From NCBI GenBank assembly GCA_021731085.1, contig JAKFYB010000015.1, positions 1 to 64,000 of the forward strand: 64,000 bases of DNA. The letters run 5' to 3'. Of the stretch, positions 33,820 to 42,802 are shown piece after piece (the first letter of the stretch is position 1; each line of letters opens with the position of its first letter). The translations under genes and the position numbers were made by a program. Under the pieces are notes generated by a model. That model was not told the DNA's origin. It saw only the letters and a program-made list of their open reading frames with translations, and did no database searches. Source of the DNA: Dehalococcoidia bacterium. GTDB lineage: Bacteria > Chloroflexota > Dehalococcoidia > DSTF01 > JACRBR01.

Positions 33820-35142
33820 ATGAGCCGCCCTTCCTTGTATGACCCCGCCGCGAGCCAGATACTCACTGACATGCCGGACAGCGACCACCCAGAAAGTCCC
33901 CGCATCCACCTGTTGCGGGTGTCCCTCGCCAATGGCGACACTGCGGCTCTCGACGCCTTCTGGACGCGCGCCGAGGCGGAAGGCTCGCCACTCGTTGAGC
34001 CGATCGACGGTGACGAAGTGCACAGACTCGTCACGTTCGTCTACCGCGCAGCTCAACCGCTCGAGAACATCACGATCTTCCCTGGCATCGGCCGCTACGC
34101 GGACACTGCCTTCCATCGCATGGAACAGCTCGACGGCACGGATCTCTGGTATCGCACGTATTGCGTCCGGCGCGATCTTCGAGCCGCGTATCACTTCTCA
34201 CCGAACGACCCCATGCAGCGCGTCAGCGAACTGAGCATCGCGGAGCAGGAGGCGTATTACGTCGAGCGCGCGCGCGCCTGGATCACCGACCCGCTCAACC
34301 CAAACCAGACGGCATTTACACCGGGACAGGCGCCACAGTCATACGTCGAACTCCCCGACGCGCCGCCGCAGCCGTACATCGAGAAGCGCGACGGTGTTCC
34401 CGAAGGCACGATCGAGCGAGAAGACATCGAGCGCGATCCGCTCGCCACGGGACGGCGGATCTGGACATACCTGCCGCCCGGCTACGACCCAGCGTCAGGC
34501 CCGTATCCCGTCGTGCTCCAGTTCGATGGCATCATCAGCCGTAAGCTCGCCCTACACACAACGCTCGACAACATGATCGCCGAAGGCATCATCCCACCCG
34601 TCGTCTGCGTGATGATGCACAACCCCGATCGCATGACGGAACTCGCCTGCAACGACACCTCCACCGACTGGCTCGCCAAAGACTTCATGCCGATGTGGCG
34701 CACGAAGTACGCGATCACCGATGACCCCGCGAGCACGGTCGTCACGGGTATGAGCCTCGGCGGCCTCGCATCCGCCTACTGTGGCCTGCGCCACCCCGAC
34801 GTCTTCGGCAACGTTCTCTCGCAGTCGGGCTCGTACTGGTGGCGTCCGGGCGAAACCAGTGGCAGCAGCGACGGCAGCGACTGGCAGTGGCTCACGCGCG
34901 AGTTCGAAGCCGCACCGCAACTGCCACTCCGCTGGTACATGGATGTCGGCCTGCTCGAAGACGGCACGCGCCCGGCACATCCCACGTACCCATCGATGAC
35001 CGCCGCGAACCGCCGCCTTCGCGATGTGCTAGTCGGCAAAGGCTACGAGGTCACGTACGCGGAGTTCAACGGCGGCCACGACTACGTTAGCTGGCGCGGC
35101 ACCATCGCCGACGGCCTGAAGTCGTTGCTGGGGTCCGTGTAG
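33820..35142 (+). CDS. Enterochelin esterase (Fes) family hydrolase
   Basis: The 440-residue protein has a Fes-like N-terminal beta domain (LVTFVYRAA, NITIFPGIGRYA) and a C-terminal esterase-D alpha/beta hydrolase. The nucleophile Ser lies in GMSLGGLASAY; Asp and His follow near LRWYMDVGLLED and GGHDYVSWRG. ATG 33820 or 33871 could be the start; neither has a strong ribosome site. The family includes ferric-enterobactin hydrolases, but no siderophore gene is near, so the substrate may be another ester. It is followed 8 bp later by a co-directional DUF1697 gene. Confidence 0.87.
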   Translation: MSRPSLYDPAASQILTDMPDSDHPESPRIHLLRVSLANGDTAALDAFWTRAEAEGSPLVEPIDGDEVHRLVTFVYRAAQPLENITIFPGIGRYADTAFHRMEQLDGTDLWYRTYCVRRDLRAAYHFSPNDPMQRVSELSIAEQEAYYVERARAWITDPLNPNQTAFTPGQAPQSYVELPDAPPQPYIEKRDGVPEGTIEREDIERDPLATGRRIWTYLPPGYDPASGPYPVVLQFDGIISRKLALHTTLDNMIAEGIIPPVVCVMMHNPDRMTELACNDTSTDWLAKDFMPMWRTKYAITDDPASTVVTGMSLGGLASAYCGLRHPDVFGNVLSQSGSYWWRPGETSGSSDGSDWQWLTREFEAAPQLPLRWYMDVGLLEDGTRPAHPTYPSMTAANRRLRDVLVGKGYEVTYAEFNGGHDYVSWRGTIADGLKSLLGSV

Positions 35143-35150
35143 GAGTCTGC

Positions 35151-35687
35151 GTGAATACCTACGTCGCACTCCTTCGGGGCATCAATGTCGGCGGCAACAA
35201 CCTCCTACCGATGAAGGCGCTTACAACAATCCTCGAGAGCCTTGGATGCGACAACGTACGCACGTACATCCAGAGCGGAAACGCGGTGTTTGATGTGAAG
35301 CGGGTCCTGCCGAAAGGGTTCGTCGAAACATTCGGTACAGCCGTGCAGAGAGACCACGGGTTCAAACCCCACGTCGTGCTCCTGCGAGCAGCCGAACTTG
35401 CACAGGCCATCAAGAACAATCCGTTTCCGGTGACGGATGGCAAGGCGCTGCACTTCTTCTTCCTTGATTCCTCACCAGAGAATCCGGACCTGGCAAGTCT
35501 GAACGAGTTGAAGGCAGATTCCGAAGACTTTGCGATGAAGGGGCGCGTGTTCTTTCTGTATACGCCAGCTGGACTCGGTCGTTCGAAGTTGGCGGCGAAG
35601 GTCGAGAGAGCGCTCGGCGTTCCGGCAACCGCGAGAAACTGGAACACAGCTAGCAAGCTAGCCGAAATGGCCGGGCACGCCACATGA
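35151..35687 (+). CDS. DUF1697 family protein
   Basis: The 178-residue protein starts at GTG 35151 with MNTYVALLRGINVGGNN, the diagnostic DUF1697 opening, and contains VRTYIQSGNAVFD and the late ARNWNTASKLAEMA. The family is structurally characterised but has no established biochemical role. AGGAG lies upstream. Its ATGA end overlaps the start of the next hydrolase by 4 bp, so the two are probably co-translated. Confidence 0.92.
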   Translation: MNTYVALLRGINVGGNNLLPMKALTTILESLGCDNVRTYIQSGNAVFDVKRVLPKGFVETFGTAVQRDHGFKPHVVLLRAAELAQAIKNNPFPVTDGKALHFFFLDSSPENPDLASLNELKADSEDFAMKGRVFFLYTPAGLGRSKLAAKVERALGVPATARNWNTASKLAEMAGHAT

Positions 35688-36532
35688 GAATCGAAGTCAA
35701 CGGCGTCCGCCTCTTCTTGGACATCGAGGGCCAAAAGCTCGTCCCCGACGGTCCCGTCATGCGCGAGAAGCCGACACTCATCCTCCTGCACGGAGGCCCC
35801 GGCATGGATGGTGCGTACTGGCGGCCGGAGTTCTCCACGCTCGCCGACGTCGCGCAAGTCATCTACCTCGATCAGCGTGGTTGCGGCCGCAGCGATCGCG
35901 GTCCGCAGGACGGCTGGACGCTCGCGCAGTGGGGCGACGACGTGCGCGCCTTCTGCGACGCGCTCGAAATCCAAAGCCCCATCGTTTGCGGATCGTCGTT
36001 CGGCGGCGAGGTCGCGATGTCGTATGCGACGCGTCACCCCGACCATCCGTCGAAACTCATCTTGTTGAGCTGCAACGCACGCCTCAATGTCGACCGCATC
36101 GCCGAAGCGTTCCGTCGCCTCGGCGGCGATGAGATCGCGGACATCGCCCGCTCCTTCTGGTCCGATTTCAACATCGAACGCGGCATGGCCTACATGGAGC
36201 GCTGCATTCCCCTGTACTTCCGATCGCCACCCGACCCCGACCACGACGCGCGCTCCATCGTGAACGGCGATCTCACGCTCGACTACCTCAAAAACGGCGG
36301 CGAAGCCCAGCGCGCCGATTTCCGCGAAGCGCTAGCCCGCATCGAATGTCCCACGCTCGTCATGGGCGGCGAGGACGACCCCGTCGTCCCCATCGAAGAC
36401 ATGGCCGAACTCGCATCACTCATCCCGCCGCATCTCGTCAAATACGAACCCATCCCCAACTGTGGCCACGGCCCCTTCTTCGACGCCCCCGATCGTACAA
36501 TCGAAGCCATCCGCAACTTCATCGCGGCGTGA
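35684..36532 (+). CDS. Alpha/beta hydrolase, proline-iminopeptidase-like (copy 1)
   Basis: The 282-residue hydrolase has HGGPGMDGAYWRPEF near residue 36, the nucleophile region CGSSFGGEVAM, and a late GGEDDPVVP with the Asp, then NCGHGPFFDAP with the His. HGGPG is typical of proline iminopeptidase-like enzymes that act on small amides or esters. It is clearly paralogous to the gene at 37905 (same opening MRIEVNGVR, same WTLAQWGDD). Start and stop overlap the neighbours by 4 bp on both sides. Confidence 0.88.
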   Translation: MRIEVNGVRLFLDIEGQKLVPDGPVMREKPTLILLHGGPGMDGAYWRPEFSTLADVAQVIYLDQRGCGRSDRGPQDGWTLAQWGDDVRAFCDALEIQSPIVCGSSFGGEVAMSYATRHPDHPSKLILLSCNARLNVDRIAEAFRRLGGDEIADIARSFWSDFNIERGMAYMERCIPLYFRSPPDPDHDARSIVNGDLTLDYLKNGGEAQRADFREALARIECPTLVMGGEDDPVVPIEDMAELASLIPPHLVKYEPIPNCGHGPFFDAPDRTIEAIRNFIAA

Positions 36533-36549
36533 AGCCTGAAACAATCGAC

Positions 36550-37908
36550 ATGACAACAACTGTGTTTCGAGATGTCACCGTCGTCTCCATGAATGATGAT
36601 CGGCTCCTCCCGCATCATTCGGTCGTTGTTCGCGGCGACAGAATCGACACCGTGAGTCCTCTGGATGACACAGCTATGCCGCCGGACGCCATCGTCATTG
36701 ATGGCGCCGGACGGTACCTCATGCCCGGTCTCATCGACATGCACGTTCACTATTTTCGGCGGCGGTATGGCATCCTCTTCGTCGCGAACGGCGTAACCAC
36801 AGTCCGCAACATGTTCGGCACGCCGATGCATCTGGAGATGCGCGCTGCGGCCGGATCAGCGTCCCAACCTGGCCCTTCGATATTCACGACAGGTCCACTG
36901 ATGGACGGTAGCCCATCGGCCTGGGCGGATCCTGCAGTGGCGATCATTGACACGCCCGAAGAAGCTGAGGCCTCCGTTGCCCAACAGAAGCGCGATGGAT
37001 ACGACTTCCTCAAGACGTATTCACGGCTCTCACTGCCAGCCTTTGACGCGATCACGGCGGCAGCAAAGCGTCATGACATACGCGTTGTTGGACATTTACC
37101 CGAGCAAGTACCGCTCTCGCACGCGGTCGAACGTGGCCTCGAGTCAGTTGAACATGTTCATTCGTTGCTACCGACTCTTCAGGCTGAGACTTCACCCTTT
37201 AGAGGACAACCGGTCGCCCGGGCCATGTTTGATCACGTCGACACCGAAAAGATCGCCAGGGCCGCAACTACGATGCGGGACGCGGCCGCCTGGTTCTGCC
37301 CGACGATGGTCGTGATCGAGAAGATGGCGCTGGTTCACAGAATCGAAGAAGAACTGGCGCGAGAGGATGTGCACCTTTTGCCAAAGGGCGTGGACGCATA
37401 TTGGCGAGGCTTGAGTTCCGCCTACGGCATCACTCCCGAGTTCATACCGCTGTTGCAGCGTGCCGCAGATGTGCAGCGCACGATTGTTGCTGGCGTACAT
37501 GCGGCTGGTGCCCGTCTCCTGCTTGGTACAGATTCGAACATGCCGCTGGTGGCATGGGGGTTCGCCATCCACGACGAGTTGCGGTTGTTTGTGGAAGCCG
37601 GTCTCACGCCCTACAAAGCGATTCGCGCGGGAACCTGCGATGCGGCAGAGTTCCTCAACTCCAGCAACGAGTTCGGGCGGGTAGCCCCTGGCCTGCGCGC
37701 CGACTTGCTCCTGCTGGAGGGCGATCCGTTTGCAGACGTCGCCAACGTGGCGCGGCGGACAGGCGTGATGCAACGCGGAAGGTGGCTTCCGGAAGCCGAT
37801 CTCAAGCGCATGCTGGAAGAGAACGCGGCTGCGGTTGATTCAAGCTCGGGTCCCGTACCCCGTCGCTCTGAAGTCGACGCAACATCCAGCGAGGTGGGCA
37901 AGAAATGA
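36550..37908 (+). CDS. Amidohydrolase family metal hydrolase
   Basis: The 452-residue protein has the amidohydrolase signature YLMPGLIDMHVH (metal HxH), a lysine-containing region DFLKTYSRLS, VVGHLPEQ with the metal His, VEHVHSLL and the metal Asp in LLLGTDSNMPL. It resembles imidazolonepropionase/prolidase-like members with unknown substrate. ATG 36550 is chosen; GTG 36529 would overlap the preceding stop by GTGA, as the other junctions do. It sits between two similar alpha/beta hydrolases and ends in an ATGA overlap with the second. Confidence 0.88.
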   Translation: MTTTVFRDVTVVSMNDDRLLPHHSVVVRGDRIDTVSPLDDTAMPPDAIVIDGAGRYLMPGLIDMHVHYFRRRYGILFVANGVTTVRNMFGTPMHLEMRAAAGSASQPGPSIFTTGPLMDGSPSAWADPAVAIIDTPEEAEASVAQQKRDGYDFLKTYSRLSLPAFDAITAAAKRHDIRVVGHLPEQVPLSHAVERGLESVEHVHSLLPTLQAETSPFRGQPVARAMFDHVDTEKIARAATTMRDAAAWFCPTMVVIEKMALVHRIEEELAREDVHLLPKGVDAYWRGLSSAYGITPEFIPLLQRAADVQRTIVAGVHAAGARLLLGTDSNMPLVAWGFAIHDELRLFVEAGLTPYKAIRAGTCDAAEFLNSSNEFGRVAPGLRADLLLLEGDPFADVANVARRTGVMQRGRWLPEADLKRMLEENAAAVDSSSGPVPRRSEVDATSSEVGKK

Positions 37909-38765
37909 GAATCGAAGTAAACGGAGTCCGCATCTTCTTCGACGTAGATGGCACGAAGCTCGTGTCCGACGGGGCTGTCATGCGCGAGAAGCGGACGCTC
38001 ATTCTCCTCCACGGCGGGCCGGGCATGGACCACACGTCGTTCCGGCCCGCGTTCTCGCAGTTCGCCGACATCGCGCAGGTCGTCTACATCGACCATCGCG
38101 GCAACGGTCGCAGCGACCGGCAGCCGCAGGACAAGTGGACGCTCGCGCAGTGGGGCGACGACATCTACGACTTCTGCCGCGCCCTCGAGATCGAGAAGCC
38201 GATCGTGATGGGCCAGTCATTCGGCGGCTTCGTGGCGATCGCGTACGGCACGCGACATCCCGAGCATCCCGGCAAACTCATCTTGTCCAGCACCGCCGCG
38301 CAGGGGCAGGCGCACGTCGAACGCAGCATCGAGATCTTCCGCCAAAAGGGCGGCGACCGGATCGCAGAGATGGCGCGCCACGCGCTAACAGTCGGGTACG
38401 ACACGCCGGAGTTCGCGATGACGTGGATGGTTGAGGCGATGCCGTTCTACAACACCACCCCCGCGGCCGATCCCGACGCCCGTGAACGCTCGGTCATGAG
38501 CGGCAAAGTCCTGATGGACTTCCTCGGCCCCGGCGGCGAAGGCCTCGCCTTCGACATGCTGCCCGACCTCGCGAAGATCCAGTGCCCCACCCTGGTCCTC
38601 GGGGGCGAAGAAGACCCCATCACGCCCATCGAGTCGTCGATGGACATAGCAGCCGCCATTCCCGCCCAGCACGTCCAATTCGAGCGCACCCCCAACGCCG
38701 GCCACGGCACCTTCCGCGACGACCCCCGCGTCTACGAAGTCATCCGCAACTTCATCCTGAGTTAG
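37905..38765 (+). CDS. Alpha/beta hydrolase, proline-iminopeptidase-like (copy 2)
   Basis: The 286-residue paralog of 35684 shares MRIEVNGVRIFFDVDG, HGGPGMDHTSFRPAF, the nucleophile segment MGQSFGGFVAIAYG and the Asp/His pair in GGEEDPITPIESS and NAGHGTFRDD. Copies 1 and 2 differ most in the lid domain (around residues 140-200), so they probably cleave related substrates of different size. It follows the amidohydrolase with ATGA overlap and ends the coupled run. Confidence 0.88.
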   Translation: MRIEVNGVRIFFDVDGTKLVSDGAVMREKRTLILLHGGPGMDHTSFRPAFSQFADIAQVVYIDHRGNGRSDRQPQDKWTLAQWGDDIYDFCRALEIEKPIVMGQSFGGFVAIAYGTRHPEHPGKLILSSTAAQGQAHVERSIEIFRQKGGDRIAEMARHALTVGYDTPEFAMTWMVEAMPFYNTTPAADPDARERSVMSGKVLMDFLGPGGEGLAFDMLPDLAKIQCPTLVLGGEEDPITPIESSMDIAAAIPAQHVQFERTPNAGHGTFRDDPRVYEVIRNFILS

Positions 38766-38772
38766 CCCTGAG

Positions 38773-38792
38773 GACGGGCGCCCTCGCCCGTC
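38773..38792. terminator. Hairpin after the second hydrolase
   Basis: A perfect 8-bp stem (GACGGGCG with CGCCCGTC, 4-nt loop) begins 8 bp after the stop at 38765, with a partly T-rich tract a little further on. It is either the operon terminator or one of the scattered GC palindromes. Confidence 0.5.
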
Positions 38793-39044
38793 GCGTGTGT
38801 TACCAATTTTCCGAAGTGCCACCGAAGGATTGGAGATCGCCCCACGAAAGCGGCATGATGCCTCAGAATCGAACCGCACGCACCGGAGCGACGAGCCATG
38901 ACGCCACCAACCGGCAGAATGAGGCATGACCAAGCACAAACAACGCGGCTCCGGCGACTCAACGCCCGGCAATTGATCACTTAACGACTTATTATTCGGA
39001 AACTTTTTCTGACACCTTTTTTTCGCGAGAACCAGGGGAATGAC

Positions 39045-39773
39045 ATGAGACTAAACAACAAAGTCGCACTCATCGCGGGAGCCGGCGGCCGACAGGGCAC
39101 GGCCGTTCCCCTGCTCTTCGCCCGCGAAGGCGCGAAGGTCGTGCTCGCCGGCCTCGACGGCGATGAGGTCGAGAAGCTCGCATCCCTCACCCGCGAGCGT
39201 GGTGGCGAAGCCGTCGCCCGCGCCACCGACCTCACCCGCGAAAGCGACGCCGAAGCCGCCGTGAATCTCGCGCTCGAAGCCTTCGGCCGCATCGACATCC
39301 TCTACAACAACACCGGCATCTACATCGCCGGCGACAAGCGCGGCCACGAAACCACCCTCGGAGACTGGGAGACGATCATCAACGTCGACCTGCGCTCGCA
39401 CTTCTTCTGCGCGAAGCACGCGCTGGCCGCGATGTCGAAGCAGAAGTCCGGCGCCGTCATCAACGTCGCCGCAGCGCGCGCCGCCCGGCTCGGAGGCAAC
39501 GTCGCCTACGCCGCTGCCAAGACTGCCATCATCGGCATGACGAAGAAGCTCGCGAAGGAGTACGCCGCCGACAACATCCGCGTGAACTGCCTCTGCCCGA
39601 CGAACATCCAGGAGTCACCAAACCCCCTCGACCCGCAACTCCCGCAGCAGAAGATCGCCCGCAACGGCACCCCCGAAGACGTAGCCCACGCCGCCCTCTT
39701 CCTAGCCAGCGAAGAAGCCGCATGGGTCACCGGCACTTCGCTAGTAGTAGACGGCGGCGCAGAGGTCCTATAG
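39045..39773 (+). CDS. Short-chain dehydrogenase-like protein, catalytic Ser replaced
   Basis: The 242-residue protein has the SDR fold with NNTGIY, the catalytic YAAAK and the late GTSLVVDGGAEVL. The glycine motif is AGAGGRQG rather than GxxxGxG. The catalytic Ser, normally 13 residues before the Tyr, is Ala here (INVAAARAARLGGNVAYAAAK, read in parts). Activity as a normal ketoreductase is therefore doubtful. A quinone-like or binding role is possible. The gene is alone on the plus strand, 280 bp after the hydrolase run. Confidence 0.85.
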   Translation: MRLNNKVALIAGAGGRQGTAVPLLFAREGAKVVLAGLDGDEVEKLASLTRERGGEAVARATDLTRESDAEAAVNLALEAFGRIDILYNNTGIYIAGDKRGHETTLGDWETIINVDLRSHFFCAKHALAAMSKQKSGAVINVAAARAARLGGNVAYAAAKTAIIGMTKKLAKEYAADNIRVNCLCPTNIQESPNPLDPQLPQQKIARNGTPEDVAHAALFLASEEAAWVTGTSLVVDGGAEVL

Positions 39774-39816
39774 CCGGTCAGCTATTCAGCCGGTCAGCTT
39801 CTCAGTCTGATGCTCA

Positions 39817-40611
39817 CTACCCGGCGCGCTTCAACCCGTACTGCCGCGTGACAGCGATCGCCTGGAACCCCATCGCCGCATACATGTCCTTCGGCGTGTC
39901 CGTCGGGTCGCACACGATGACCACCTGCCCAGCGCCATGCGCGCGAGCATCCGCCACACAGTGATGAATCAGTGATGTCGCAATGCCGCGATGCCGGAAG
40001 TCGGGATGCACATACAGATCTTCGACCTGCCCAACTCCCTCAATGCCTTCCCACGCGTTGAAGAACCCTACCGCCACGCCATCCACGTACGCGAGGAAGT
40101 ACCGCACAGGCGGACACTTCAGCTTGTTCGTCTCCATCAGCCCGTCGGGGATCGCCATGTTCGTTGGGCCTTCGCCGACGCGCGCGGCGGTCTCGCCCCA
40201 TTCGCCGCGCTTCAGCGCGCGCATCGCCTCCCACCCCGCGTCGCCCTCGATCAGGCGGACATCGCACGCCTTCGGCTCGCCGCGCAGCGCACCCTCAAGC
40301 AGCATCACCAGCGAATCGCTGCGCTCGTATCCGTCGAGCGCAAGCCGCGCTTCAAACGCCGGCGCAACGTGCGGGTCAAGCCGGAACGTGATGCGCGACG
40401 CATGCGCGTACTCGCGTTGTGCGCGAAGCAGCAGTCGGTCGATCTCGTCCGGCGAAGATGCAGTGACGTTGAACATGAAATTCGCGTCGTAGATCGACGG
40501 ATGCGCGGTGTTCCGCACAAACGTCGCGCCGTCCGTTTCGAACACCTCGTGACCCAGCGCAAGATTCCGCCAGTTAACCTCGAGGGCTCGCTTAGCGAGA
40601 GCGTCCTTCAT
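39817..40611 (-). CDS. GNAT family N-acetyltransferase
   Basis: The 264-residue protein has a less conserved N-terminal half and a C-terminal GNAT domain with VEDLYVHPDFRHRGIATSLIHHCVADAR, the acetyl-CoA-binding R/Q-x-x-G-x-G/A core as RHRGIAT. The later DPTDTPKDMYAAMGFQ matches strand 5 and helix 4. The acceptor is unknown. ATG 40611 is used; upstream in-frame residues are not GNAT-like. Confidence 0.82.
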   Translation of the reverse strand: MKDALAKRALEVNWRNLALGHEVFETDGATFVRNTAHPSIYDANFMFNVTASSPDEIDRLLLRAQREYAHASRITFRLDPHVAPAFEARLALDGYERSDSLVMLLEGALRGEPKACDVRLIEGDAGWEAMRALKRGEWGETAARVGEGPTNMAIPDGLMETNKLKCPPVRYFLAYVDGVAVGFFNAWEGIEGVGQVEDLYVHPDFRHRGIATSLIHHCVADARAHGAGQVVIVCDPTDTPKDMYAAMGFQAIAVTRQYGLKRAG

Positions 40612-40682
40612 GGCGTGAGGATACGTCGCCTCCGTGCGATGGACAAAGAACCACAGTCCAACGTCAACCACTCGCGGCCAAC

Positions 40683-40705
40683 GAAAACGCGGGCTGAAAG
40701 CCCGC
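40683..40705. repeat. Interspersed hairpin repeat, copy B2
   Basis: The 23 bases are identical to 13610-13632. A related inverted copy (GCGGGCCTTCAGCCCGC type) lies at 56958-56979. It occupies the gap between the GNAT and SCP2-like genes. Confidence 0.65.
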
Positions 40706-40755
40706 GCTACAGAATCTTTGCTGTTTGTTGTCTGCTCTTTGCTGTGCCGTCGCCG

Positions 40756-41193
40756 TCAGGCGACGGCCGCCGCGAACTGGGTATCGATCTTCGCCGATGC
40801 GTCGAAGAAGTCCTGGATCGATTGATTGAAGCGATAGAACGCGTCACGCCGGTACCCGTCGTGCGAGCGGCAGAGACCTTCCCCAGCCTGGCTGAGGTCG
40901 AGTGTGTTCAGCGTGAATGCGAGATCGGCCTTGCCGTGGGTCTTGATGTTCTCGATCATCGCCTTCCAAGTCTCGTCGTCCTGCTCCATCCAGAAGTCCA
41001 TGTCGCGCAGGTCATCTTCGGTCGCCTCACGGACGCGCTCACACTCGAACGCCTCGAACGTAAGCTCGAAGATCTTACCGCCGGCCTTCACGCCGACCAC
41101 GGTGTCGATGGTGCCGTTGTGGCGGAACTCGGGAGAACTGTTGACGATGTTCTTGAGGGCTTCGAACCACTCGACGGACGGGAACACTGGCAT
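40756..41193 (-). CDS. SCP2-like (sterol carrier protein-type) lipid-binding protein
   Basis: The 145-residue soluble protein MPVFPSVEWFEALKNIVN has the SCP2-like pattern of an opening helix, a beta-rich core (GTIDTVVGVKAGGKIFELTFE), acidic stretch (EATEDDLRDMDFWMEQDD), and a helical end (FYRFNQSIQDFF). It follows the ferritin-like gene by 39 bp in the same direction. The pair may form a substrate-binding and oxidising unit, but the assignment rests on fold pattern only. Confidence 0.6.
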   Translation of the reverse strand: MPVFPSVEWFEALKNIVNSSPEFRHNGTIDTVVGVKAGGKIFELTFEAFECERVREATEDDLRDMDFWMEQDDETWKAMIENIKTHGKADLAFTLNTLDLSQAGEGLCRSHDGYRRDAFYRFNQSIQDFFDASAKIDTQFAAAVA

Positions 41194-41232
41194 GGTCGTT
41201 TCTCCTTGCGTGCGACAGGCGCAGAACCCGTC

Positions 41233-42669
41233 CTATGATGCGGCTTCGAGCACGGCCTTGAGGTCTGGATGGAGCCGCTCTGTGCGGTCTAGCGTAGCCC
41301 ACTTGAGGCGCGCGAGGTACTGCCGAAGGGCCCTTCCGCGCATCTCGTCGTAGATTCGCAGCCCTTCGCCGATGTTGTCTTTGCCGCCGCCAAAGTAGAT
41401 GGCGAAGGCAGCGCGCGTCGAGGGATCCTTGCGGTCATCCTGCACGAGCATCGTCTCGCCCTTATCGAGGTAGCGCTGGACCTCCTCGCGGCGTTCCGGC
41501 CGGTTGAGCAGGGCGTACTTCAGGTGCGTGATGCCGTATGCGATGTGGCGTGCCTTGTCCTGGATGCTGTGCGCGAAGATGAACTTCTCGGCGGCGTTCT
41601 TCGCGTACTTCTCGCCGTAAATGTACTGGCCCAGCGTGATGCTGTCGTGCAGCACCATCTGGATCGTCGACATCTCCGTGAAGTTCCGCGCATCCACAAC
41701 CGAACGGAAGCCCCAGCCCGACGACTGCACGCCGAGCCCACCGCCGTTCGAGAGCGCGCGCTTGCGGAACACCTCGACAGCCCGTGCGTTCTCGAAGATC
41801 GTCGTCGCGAGGTAGAGCTTCACTTCGTGGTAGCCGTAGCTGATCTCCGGTTCCCAACGCCCGAGGATGTCGGCCTCGTTCTGTTCTTTCTCGGAGATGT
41901 GCGTACAGATCTGGCAGATCGCGCGCTCGAGGTCATCGGGCAGGGGCTGGATGCTGTCCCACGGCACGTCGGTTGCGGGCCGCCATCGCCGCTGGATGGC
42001 CTCTTCGTAGAGCGGTGCGCAGGCATCGCTCCACACTTCCTGCTTCTCGAAGATCGAGTAGCCCATACCTTCGACGCCCGGTATCGGTACCGCGCCGCGC
42101 GGCATCTCCGTCTGGAACGGCCACACGTCCGGCACATCGCCGTACTTGCCGATGTTGATCGCGTCGAGGGTCAGCCCGTGCTTTGTCGGGCGGGCGCGTG
42201 TGTTCCACTCCGTCGGCACGTTCATCCACGAGAGGTCCGGCTCAAACGGCGAGGCGCCGCCGGCCTGCTGCTGCATGAACTCGCGTGCCTGATCCGCTGT
42301 CACCCCCATGTTCATGTAGTTGAGGAGGTCGGCCTCGGACGCGCCGATCCCCACCGCCTGCTCGACGAGGTCGAGCGGCCAGTTCGCCTTCTCCGCCGCC
42401 GCCCGCAGTTCGTCCGAGATCGTCACCGCCGCAACCACCGCAGCAGTTGCCGCTGGCACGGTTGCTGCAGGCGCGGCTGCCGCGGCCGCCCCCTGCTGGC
42501 CCGCCATCACCTGGCGCGCCTGCTCGGCCGAAATGCCGCGATCCATGTAGCTGATGAGTTGGTCGGGCGATGCGCCCGCCGCCAGCGCCTGCTGCAGCAG
42601 GTCGTCCGGCCAGCCCTTCTCCTGCGCCTTCGCCCGAAGGTTTTCCGGAATCGTCGCCGCGTCGGCCAT
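41233..42669 (-). CDS. Ferritin-like/diiron-oxygenase-like protein with two N-terminal helical repeats and altered metal ligands
   Basis: The 478-residue protein starts with two copies of a 51-residue three-helix repeat (residues 7-57 and 84-134). Shared features are DL-Q-A-G-AS-DL--YM--G---QAR, joined by an Ala/Pro linker. From about residue 250 comes a four-helix diiron-type domain. In the second helix the usual E-x-x-H motif is ENARA (293-297); in the fourth it is DKARH (371-375). One His and one or two Glu ligands are thus missing. Acidic residues E260, E262, E265 and E332 remain. GGAGGG precedes ATG 42669. It may act as an oxygenase with a changed metal site or as a binding protein, together with the SCP2-like gene downstream. 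Confidence 0.72.
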   Translation of the reverse strand: MADAATIPENLRAKAQEKGWPDDLLQQALAAGASPDQLISYMDRGISAEQARQVMAGQQGAAAAAAPAATVPAATAAVVAAVTISDELRAAAEKANWPLDLVEQAVGIGASEADLLNYMNMGVTADQAREFMQQQAGGASPFEPDLSWMNVPTEWNTRARPTKHGLTLDAINIGKYGDVPDVWPFQTEMPRGAVPIPGVEGMGYSIFEKQEVWSDACAPLYEEAIQRRWRPATDVPWDSIQPLPDDLERAICQICTHISEKEQNEADILGRWEPEISYGYHEVKLYLATTIFENARAVEVFRKRALSNGGGLGVQSSGWGFRSVVDARNFTEMSTIQMVLHDSITLGQYIYGEKYAKNAAEKFIFAHSIQDKARHIAYGITHLKYALLNRPERREEVQRYLDKGETMLVQDDRKDPSTRAAFAIYFGGGKDNIGEGLRIYDEMRGRALRQYLARLKWATLDRTERLHPDLKAVLEAAS

Positions 42670-42802
42670 GAAGGCGCCCTCCTGCTTATCTGAGCACTCG
42701 CTAAGTAAAAGCGCGGCCCATTGTGTGATCCAGAGCGATCGGAGATCAAGTGGGAGGATTCTGCACTTTCGTGAGGGCGAGGCCAGCCCACGAAGGCAGG
42801 CG

